Below are positions 1-6,300 of a DNA stretch of 7,704 nt, in pieces. This stretch comes from Bacteroidales bacterium (lineage in GTDB: Bacteria; Bacteroidota; Bacteroidia; Bacteroidales; SMBSF39). The stretch covers positions 1 through 7,704 of the forward strand of contig JAIOSH010000073.1 of assembly GCA_021107685.1 (NCBI GenBank), in the 5' to 3' direction. The notes under the pieces are model-generated. The model saw only the letters and a list, made by a program, of their open reading frames with translations, had not been told where the DNA came from and did not search any database. The first letter of the stretch is position 1. Every line of letters starts with the position of its first letter. The position numbers were made by a program, and so were the translations under genes.

Positions 1-2131
1 CTCCTATCATACCCCAAACTCCTGTTCCTATTTCTTTGTGTCCTAATAAGCCTCCATAAGCCTGATCTACTCCGGTTGTGAAATTGTATGTATAAACACC
101 CCCGGTTTCTGTTACAGCATTTGCTGACATTACTCCAAGATGATTTCTGTGCCAAATTACCACAAATAAATTATTGGTTATTGTATTGGCGAATTGCAAT
201 ACACTGCTACCATCCAGACCGACAATTGAACCGTCATTTAATATGAAAGCAGCCTGTTGAGCAATGATGGAATCGGAAGTAGCTGTTGAAGCATCACCTG
301 TAGTTTCTCTAAGATCAATTAATATCCAGTCAACAACATTGATATTTGGAATTGAGGCTACGCTTTCTGTTCCTGCATAATTCCACGGTGAACCGCTATA
401 TGGTTGTGAGAGTGGGAGAATGGCGTTCAAATCCGGAGACAAATTTGTTCCGTTAAAAGGGCCTTCGAGAAATACATATAAATCCAAACTAATTTCACTA
501 ATGATTGCTGATATACTCCCGTTGAAATAAGTTACATCAATAATATTTAAACCTGAATCAGTAAGCTCGCAGCCTGAATTAAATGTCAGATCGCATGAAC
601 TTCCATTATAAATAAACTTCATATCAAACAACTTACCTGAAGTAATATTGGCAAAATTCGGATTATTGGCTGTCCATACAATTCCTATTTGTGTTGGATA
701 AGTCATAGCGTTTGCCTGTACACCGGTAATCTCGGTATGGATATTTTCAAGCCCGATAAAATTTAATACACCGGCATTATATCCAATAAATAGAGTAATG
801 GCACCAACATCTAAAAAATTTGTAACATCAACAGGTATTAATACTTCTTCGCCAGGATTGGCTGTGATATCCGGAATGGTAGCTGTAACAGCAGTTGAAG
901 ACAGAGATATTCCTCCATTAAAGTAAGTTACATCCAGCATATCCAATGATAAATTGGATACCTCACATCCTGGTTCAAAAGTTAAATCACTTGTACCTCC
1001 GTTATAAACAAATTTTAAATCAAATAGTTTTCCGGAACCAATATTTGCCGGATTTGAACTGGTTGACCATACAATACCAAGTTGTGTAGGGTTGGACATC
1101 ACATTTGCCTGTACACCGGGAATTTCAAAATTAATATTCTCCAGACTGATGAATGAAAGAACATTTGGATCAAAACTGATAAAAAATGTAATAGCCCCAA
1201 CATTGTTAAACCCAGTTACATCAACCGGTATCAATATCTCATTTCCAGGGCTTGCAGTCATTGTTGCAATTGTCGCAGTAACTAAAGTAATAGATTGAGA
1301 AATACTACCATCAGTATATTCAATTACCAGGGGATTGAGTCCTGAATCAGACACTTCACAAGCCGGGCTAAAAGTTAAATCACTTGTACTTCCGTTATAA
1401 ACAAATTTTAAATCAAATAATTTCCCTGAAGCGATGTTAGCATAATTTGGATAATTTGCTGTCCAGATAATGCCAACCTGTGTTGGATATGACATGGCAT
1501 TTGCTTGTACACCTGTTATTTCAGAATGTATGTTTTCAATGCCTACAAATGACAGGACATTTTCATTATATTCGATAAAAAGAGTAATAGCCCCAATATC
1601 TGCAAAATTTGTTACATTAACAGGAATTAATACTTCTGTTCCCGGACTTGCAGTTACTTTTCCGATGGATGCTGTAATTGAGCTTGAAACAGGTGTAACG
1701 CTCCCGTCAGTATAGGTAACATTGAGAATATTCAAATTAGAATTGATTACTTCACACCCGGGATTAAAAGTTAAATCTGAAGATCCACCATGATAAATAA
1801 ATTTCAGATCAAACAATTTTCCGGTAGCAATATTGGCTGGAACAAGACTACTCCATGTAATTCCCACCTGTGTCGGATTGCTCATAGCATTGGCATACAC
1901 GCCTGGTAATTCAGAATGAATATTCTCAAGGCTCACAAATGTCAATACATTGGCATTATATCCTAAGAAAAGAGTGATTGCGCCTATATCGAGAAAGTCA
2001 GTTACATCTACGGGCACTAGTATTTCGACACCCGGATTAGCAGTTAAGATACCAATAGAGGCTGTTTGCGTATAAGAAACAGATGATATCAAACTTGTTA
2101 TTAATAATAATATAATGTATTTCTTTTTCAT
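1..2131 (-). CDS. Gene A: secreted four-cohesin-like-repeat protein, 3' end missing
   Basis: I translated this frame by hand. It opens at ATG 2131-2129 and stays open to the left edge, giving 710 codons with no stop. The start is supported by an immediate Sec signal peptide (MKKKYIILLLITSLISS, cleavage near residues 19-21). Four tandem cohesin-like modules follow at about residues 24-153, 154-285, 286-416 and 417-541. Each carries the pattern PG-x-E-[IV]-L-[IV]-P-V, GAIT-[LF]-F, NPTQ or YPTQ, GKLFD-[LM]-KF and CE[VL]. Residues 545-710 form a different domain with VVDWILIDLRET, AAFILNDGSIVGLDG, VVIWHRNHLG and HKEIGTGVWGMIG. I know this domain from secreted Bacteroidota proteins, where it usually precedes a dockerin-like segment and a T9SS tail. 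No catalytic motif is visible. The likely role is an extracellular scaffold or adhesin. The gene lies 65 bp downstream of gene B and may be co-transcribed with it. The domain reading is solid; the binding function is inferred. Confidence 0.93.
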   Translation of the reverse strand, partial: MKKKYIILLLITSLISSVSYTQTASIGILTANPGVEILVPVDVTDFLDIGAITLFLGYNANVLTFVSLENIHSELPGVYANAMSNPTQVGITWSSLVPANIATGKLFDLKFIYHGGSSDLTFNPGCEVINSNLNILNVTYTDGSVTPVSSSITASIGKVTASPGTEVLIPVNVTNFADIGAITLFIEYNENVLSFVGIENIHSEITGVQANAMSYPTQVGIIWTANYPNYANIASGKLFDLKFVYNGSTSDLTFSPACEVSDSGLNPLVIEYTDGSISQSITLVTATIATMTASPGNEILIPVDVTGFNNVGAITFFISFDPNVLSFISLENINFEIPGVQANVMSNPTQLGIVWSTSSNPANIGSGKLFDLKFVYNGGTSDLTFEPGCEVSNLSLDMLDVTYFNGGISLSSTAVTATIPDITANPGEEVLIPVDVTNFLDVGAITLFIGYNAGVLNFIGLENIHTEITGVQANAMTYPTQIGIVWTANNPNFANITSGKLFDMKFIYNGSSCDLTFNSGCELTDSGLNIIDVTYFNGSISAIISEISLDLYVFLEGPFNGTNLSPDLNAILPLSQPYSGSPWNYAGTESVASIPNINVVDWILIDLRETTGDASTATSDSIIAQQAAFILNDGSIVGLDGSSVLQFANTITNNLFVVIWHRNHLGVMSANAVTETGGVYTYNFTTGVDQAYGGLLGHKEIGTGVWGMIG
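2..499 (-). other. Bacteroidota pre-dockerin domain at the truncated end of gene A
   Basis: Residues 545-710 of gene A start at SLDLYVFLEGPF and run to the window edge. The domain holds WNYAGTESV, VVDWILIDLRETTGDA, a QQAAFILNDGSIVGLDG block, NNLFVVIWHRNHLGVMSANA and GHKEIGTGVWGMIG. From memory, relatives of this domain recur in large T9SS-secreted proteins and are followed directly by a GD-x-N-x-DG calcium-loop segment of dockerin type. Here the sequence stops after GGA plus one G, so that continuation cannot be seen. The biochemical role of the domain is unknown to me. Confidence 0.7.
509..2062 (-). repeat. Four tandem cohesin-like modules within gene A
   Basis: The modules map to 1673-2062 (module 1, N-terminal), 1277-1672 (2), 884-1276 (3) and 509-883 (4), with periods of 130, 132 and 131 residues. 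Shared anchors are A-[ST]-I near the start, V-x-V-T-x-F, GAIT, E-N-I near the middle, A-N-x-M-[ST], PTQ-x-GI-x-W, GKLFD and LTF. The overall pattern resembles the beta-sandwich cohesin family (PF00963) and the related carbohydrate-binding fold. In the central part modules 1 and 3 share S-N-P-T-Q, while 2 and 4 share Y-P-T-Q and W-T-A-N-x-P-N. Further on, modules 2 and 3 are almost identical at DNA level. Only a profile search can say which family scores best. Confidence 0.85.
977..1419 (-). repeat. Pair of 50-bp near-identical DNA segments in gene A modules 3 and 2
   Basis: Bases 977-1026 and 1370-1419 match at 49 of 50 positions; the one difference is c at 997 versus t at 1390. They encode the stretch around KLFDLKFVYNG and TSDLTF in modules 3 and 2. 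The matching parts of modules 1 and 4 differ at many third positions. Such local near-identity inside otherwise diverged repeats suggests gene conversion or unequal recombination. Confidence 0.85.
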
Positions 2132-2196
2132 ATTTTTGATTTTTTTTAATATTTTACAAAATTGAATTACAAGCAAATATTTAGAATTATAATAAA
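2132..2196 (-). other. A/T-rich gap between genes B and A, no clear signal
   Basis: This 65-bp gap lies between the TGA of gene B and the ATG of gene A. On the minus strand it is nearly all A and T and ends in an A-rich run just before the ATG, a leader type common in Bacteroidota, where Shine-Dalgarno pairing is weak. No GC-rich hairpin is visible, so nothing speaks against read-through from B into A. AATATTTG and CAATTTTG each match the TAnnTTTG -7 box at five of its six fixed positions. I could not pair either with a -33 element at the right distance, so I do not call a promoter. Confidence 0.6.
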
Positions 2197-3255
2197 TCAA
2201 AGATCTGTAAATGCAGATTTACTAATTATCATTTTTTTAATTTCTGAAAAATTCATTTCTTTACCGAAAAAATCCAACCTATACAAATAAATCCCCGGAA
2301 TAACTTTATCTGCATTAAATTTTACAGAATAGGAGCCTTCTATTTTGTATTCATTAACTAAGTCAACGATTTTTCGCCCTGAATAATCAATAACCGATAT
2401 GTTAACTAATCCAGCACCTGGAACTTCATATTGTATTTGTGCAGTACCTATGAATGGATTCGGAGTATTCTGTTTTAAGTAGCAAGTCGGCTGTGTTAAA
2501 TTCAAAATATCAGAAAAAGAATTTACATTTAATACCGCATCTTCTGAATAAACAGAGCAAATCCCGTTTGTTACTTCACATAAGTATCGGTACTGGTCCA
2601 TTAGTAATGATACATTATTGATATGTAATAAAGGTGTATTAACACCTGTATATGTTGAATTTTCGGACAAGCTGATCCATGTATAACCTTCGTCATCACT
2701 AACCTTCCATTGGTATCCTATGGTATTGTTTGCTGTAATACTGAAGCTCGCATCGTCACCTGTATTAACTGTAATGCTTGCAGGATGATTGATGATTGAT
2801 GGAAAAGGACCATACAATACAGCTCCATCGTTTTTTTGAAATAAAATAATTTCAAGGTTTGAGTTTACCAATTCACAACCTTCATTAAAGCTTAGGTTGC
2901 AATTATCTGCATGATAATAAAATTTCAAATCAAGTAACTTAGCATTTACAATGTTGGCAGGATTTATACTACTCCATGTTATGCCTACTTGAGTTGTTGG
3001 ATTTATCATAGCATTTGAATTTAACCCGGGCAGCTCTATATTTGCATTTTCATGATTTATATAAGTAAGTTTACTGGTGTCATACCCAATAAATAAGGTT
3101 ATAGCAGCAATATTTATAAAGTTAGTTACATCAATTGACACTAATATTTCTTCATCCCCACAGTTTGAGACAGTTTCAATAGTTGCTGTAGCATCCTGCC
3201 CAAATATTTGTTGGATGAAGAATAAAATCAATAATGTTAACTTTATTTTTTTCAT
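2197..3255 (-). CDS. Gene B: cohesin-like / Ig-like surface protein with T9SS tail
   Basis: This is a complete 352-residue protein, the only full gene in the window. A signal peptide ends near residue 19 (IQQIFG, then QDATA). Residues 21-148 form one cohesin-like module with IDVTNFINIAAITLFIGYD, TQVGITWSS, LLDLKFYYH and CELVNSN. Residues 155-244 are an Ig-like domain (HPASITVNTGDDASF, YQWKVSDDEGYTW, YRYLCEV, AVLNV). Residues 259-346 are a type A T9SS tail with LKQNTPNPF, ISVIDYSGRKI and PGIYLYRL. The protein should cross the inner membrane by Sec and the outer membrane by T9SS, then lose its tail and be attached to the surface or released. The cohesin-like module most resembles module 1 of gene A. 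No catalytic residues are visible. With one module and its own tail it could be a small surface anchor or a partner of A, but that is inference. The start is fixed by the signal peptide. Confidence 0.93.
   Translation of the reverse strand: MKKIKLTLLILFFIQQIFGQDATATIETVSNCGDEEILVSIDVTNFINIAAITLFIGYDTSKLTYINHENANIELPGLNSNAMINPTTQVGITWSSINPANIVNAKLLDLKFYYHADNCNLSFNEGCELVNSNLEIILFQKNDGAVLYGPFPSIINHPASITVNTGDDASFSITANNTIGYQWKVSDDEGYTWISLSENSTYTGVNTPLLHINNVSLLMDQYRYLCEVTNGICSVYSEDAVLNVNSFSDILNLTQPTCYLKQNTPNPFIGTAQIQYEVPGAGLVNISVIDYSGRKIVDLVNEYKIEGSYSVKFNADKVIPGIYLYRLDFFGKEMNFSEIKKMIISKSAFTDL
2218..2481 (-). other. T9SS type A C-terminal sorting domain of gene B
   Basis: Residues 259-346 follow the Por_Secre_tail (TIGR04183/PF18962) pattern: Q-N-x-PNPF at the start, I-x-YEVP, VNISVIDYSGRKI, VKFNADKVIPGIYLYRL, and a basic end near KKMIISK. 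In known cases this domain is recognised by the T9SS translocon and removed by the sortase PorU after export. The protein runs six residues past the usual end (SAFTDL), a slight extension. Confidence 0.9.
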
Positions 3256-3338
3256 TATTGCGTCTATGAAAATTTTGTTAATTATTCAAAATATTTGCTG
3301 TCATTTATTACTATTTGAATTATTGATAATAAATAACC
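3256..3338 (-). other. A/T-rich leader upstream of gene B
   Basis: This stretch lies between the hairpin after gene C and the ATG of gene B. It is strongly A/T-rich on both strands. If the hairpin stops transcription, the promoter of B must lie here. The nearest resemblance to a Bacteroidota -7 box (TAnnTTTG) is TATTTTG in the middle of the stretch, which has one spacer base too few. I found no convincing -33 partner, so the promoter is left uncalled. No Shine-Dalgarno motif precedes the ATG. Confidence 0.45.
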
Positions 3339-3364
3339 CGGAGAGAGTACATTAACCCCCTCCG
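3339..3364 (-). terminator. Hairpin after gene C, likely terminator or attenuator
   Basis: On the minus strand the stem arms are CGGAGGGGGT and ACTCTCTCCG around a 6-nt loop TAATGT. That gives ten consecutive pairs, two of them G-U. It begins 14 nt after the TAA of gene C and is followed by GGTTATTTATTATC, which is U-rich but not a pure U-tract. On the plus strand the two G-U pairs become A-C mismatches, so the structure favours the direction in which gene C is read. It could be an intrinsic terminator, or a partial one that lowers expression of B and A relative to C. Confidence 0.6.
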
Positions 3365-3378
3365 AAGCTATATATTAA

Positions 3379-6300
3379 TTATCGAACGGTCATTTTTTTC
3401 ATTTTTATGAAATCGGAATTTTCGCCATCAACAACCATCTTGTAAATATAAATACCTGGATTCAAATGCGATCCGTCAAAGGTAACCTGATGTATCCCGG
3501 CATCTTGTGTAGAATTAACAATGGTGGAAATGCTATTTCCTAATATATCAGTTATGCTAATAACTACTTTGCCGGTTTCAGGAATAGAATACTCAATTAC
3601 TGTATTGTTAGAGTATGGATTAGGATAATTATTACCTAAAGAATAAAACAAGTTGGTAGTCTCAAGGGCAGAAGTTTTTAATGTGATATTGTCAATGACC
3701 ATGGCTTTTGCATCAGCAAATTCACTATTTTTTTCAATGCTGAATAACCAGTCTTGACTTGAAATATCAGATATTGCTTTGACCCTTAGCGTTACAACAG
3801 CCTTATCATCTTCAATGAACATAGCATTAGTATTATTCCATGCAATTCTAATCGTTCCGTTATCAATGTTGTATTCCAGTCCTTCTTCGGTAGTTGAAAC
3901 TCCCAGTATTTCGATCAAATCTTCCGCATACGACATCATTAAAGTTATAGCACCTAATTCAACATTTTGGTTAACTCTGATAGGTAAATCAAATTCCTGG
4001 TTCAGGGCAACACTTTTTATTCCATCATTTAATAATGAAATAAATCCGGTGGATTTAGCTCCGGAAGGTACATTTGACCTGTTGACATCACCAAAACATA
4101 ACCCCATGAAATCATAGGAAACATTAGCACCACTCACGGTTAAAGCAATATTATCAAATGCCCAGTCGCCGGATGGGAATGAAGAAATTAATTGAATTGT
4201 ACGATATTTTACATACAGTGCATCAGATGCATTAACAGTGCCGCTATTATTTACATCGGCTGCAACCAAAGGAAGATCTATAAGTGTAATAATTCCAATA
4301 GTATGCAATTGGATAGCCAAAGCATCTGTAGCATTTATTCCACCAAGTGGTAAACTGCTTGAAACATCAAACGTGTAAATACCATCATCAACATTATTGA
4401 ATTCATAGTACCCAAACTCATCAGTTACACTTGTACCTACTGTTGCATCATTACCATCTTTCAAAATAATAGAAACACCACCTAATTCAGTACTGTATAT
4501 ATTGTCGTAAGTAAGGTAGCCACTTACTGTGTATCCACCTGTGGGATTTATGGTTACTACATAGTCATCAGTAGTAAACATACATCCTGTTGATATTATA
4601 GTCTCCATAACGACAATTGTTCCAACACCAGCCGGACCCCAAAGAACTTCAATTACATTTGTTCCCTGTCCACTTATAAGTGTACCTCCTGTTACAGTCC
4701 ATGTATATAAGTTGCCTGTTACATTCGGTGTAGAGTAAAATGCCGAACTGTATTCATCAACTGCAACATTACCAGATATAACAGGTTCAGGTACAGGATG
4801 TATTGTAACTTCGTAGTATTCAGCTATTGAACAGGTTGTAGTACCATCTGTTACATTTAACCAAATTTCTCCCGGATTCTGATCATAGCCCCAGTCAACT
4901 GTTATTTCATTGGTGTTTTGTCCTGATATTATTACTGTTCCGGGACCACCTGTAACTATCCATGTATAATAATAACCTAAGTCAACAGTTCCGTAAACAG
5001 CACCGGTTTCACCTTCACAAACATTTTGTGGTCCATAGATTTGGGGCACAGGTGGAAGTGCATCAACTGTAATTGTTACAGTATTTGTATTCAGCACATC
5101 ACATAAATCGGTAACTTCGCAATAATAGTACATTGTAGTACTTAATGCCGGAGGACAATAAGTTGTATTAGTCTCACCTGTAATAATATTAAAAGTAGAA
5201 TTATCTATAGATGAATACCACTGGTATGTGTATGTTCCTTCTCCACCATTGGGTGCAGTTACAAAGTTTAAACAATTCGGCGTAAAGGTTGCACAGATTG
5301 TTTGATCGTCACCTATGCTTCCAGCCAGGAATTCATCATACACTGTAATAGTAATACTATTGGTTGTTATTGGTCCGCATCCTGCACCATCATCTACTAT
5401 TAACTGGTAATATGTAGTTACTGTTAGTGCCCCCGGCTGATATGTAGCATTGGTAGCACCTGAAATATTCGACCAAGTCGTACCATCAGGTGAATCCATC
5501 CATTGGTATGAATAAGTTCCTTCACCACCGCTTACAGTAGAAGTCAGCAGGCTTGGTACAGTGTTATAGCAAATGGTTTCATCGGCATCAATAGAAGCTA
5601 AGAATTCACCATATACTGTAATCGTAACTGTATTTGAAGTAACAGGCCCACAAGACCAGCTATCTTCAATAACGATTTGGTAATATGTTGTCGTTGTTAA
5701 TGCAGGAGGTTGGTAATTGTCTCCTGTAGCTCCTGCTATTAAACTCCAATTAGTACCGTCAATTGATTCATACCACTGAAAAGTATAAACACCGTTACCG
5801 CCACTATATACTGAAGTTAATCCTGCCGGCTGTGTATTGTAGCAGATTGACTGACTGGTACTCGCTGAAATAATCAATTCGTCATATACAGTAATTGTAA
5901 TATAATTAGTAGAGGTAATAGGTCCACAGGATGAGCCATCCTCAACTATAAGTTGGAAATATGTTGTACTTGTTAGTGCTCCCGGCTGGTAGGTAGCAGA
6001 AGTAGCACCTGAAATGTTTGTCCATGTACTTCCATCAATGGATTCTTGCCATTGATAAGTGTAACTTCCATCGCCACCACTTACCGAAGAAGTTAAGGCT
6101 GCAGGAATTGTATTATAACAAATTGTTTGACTGGTACCTACAGTTGCCAGAAATTCTCCATATACCGTTATTGTAACAACATTTGTGTTTTTTGTACCGC
6201 ATACCTGATTTTCTACTTCACAATAGTAATATGAAGTCTGTGTTAGGGCAGGTGGTAAATAAGTAGAGTTTGTTGCCCCTCCAATCAAATTGAATGTAAT

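Noticed and set aside
1092..1298. Plus-strand open frame of 68 codons
   Set aside because: It lies wholly antisense to gene A module 3. Its start resembles the plus-strand frame at 1470-1715 only because both are the reverse side of the same repeat.
1470..1715. Plus-strand open frame of 81 codons
   Set aside because: It is antisense to gene A module 2, with no recognisable domain and no promoter or leader signal.
2132..2196. Possible Bacteroidota promoter boxes AATATTTG and CAATTTTG before gene A
   Set aside because: Each misses the TAnnTTTG box at one fixed position and has no -33 element at a suitable distance. Such strings are expected by chance in DNA this A/T-rich.
3077..3355. Plus-strand open frame of 92 codons with a hydrophobic stretch
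   Set aside because: It is the reverse of the gene B signal peptide and cohesin-like module start. The hydrophobic run comes from the A/T-rich reverse strand.
3779..4117. Plus-strand open frame of 112 codons
   Set aside because: It is antisense to the cohesin-like domain of gene C, whose minus-strand reading has clear family motifs.
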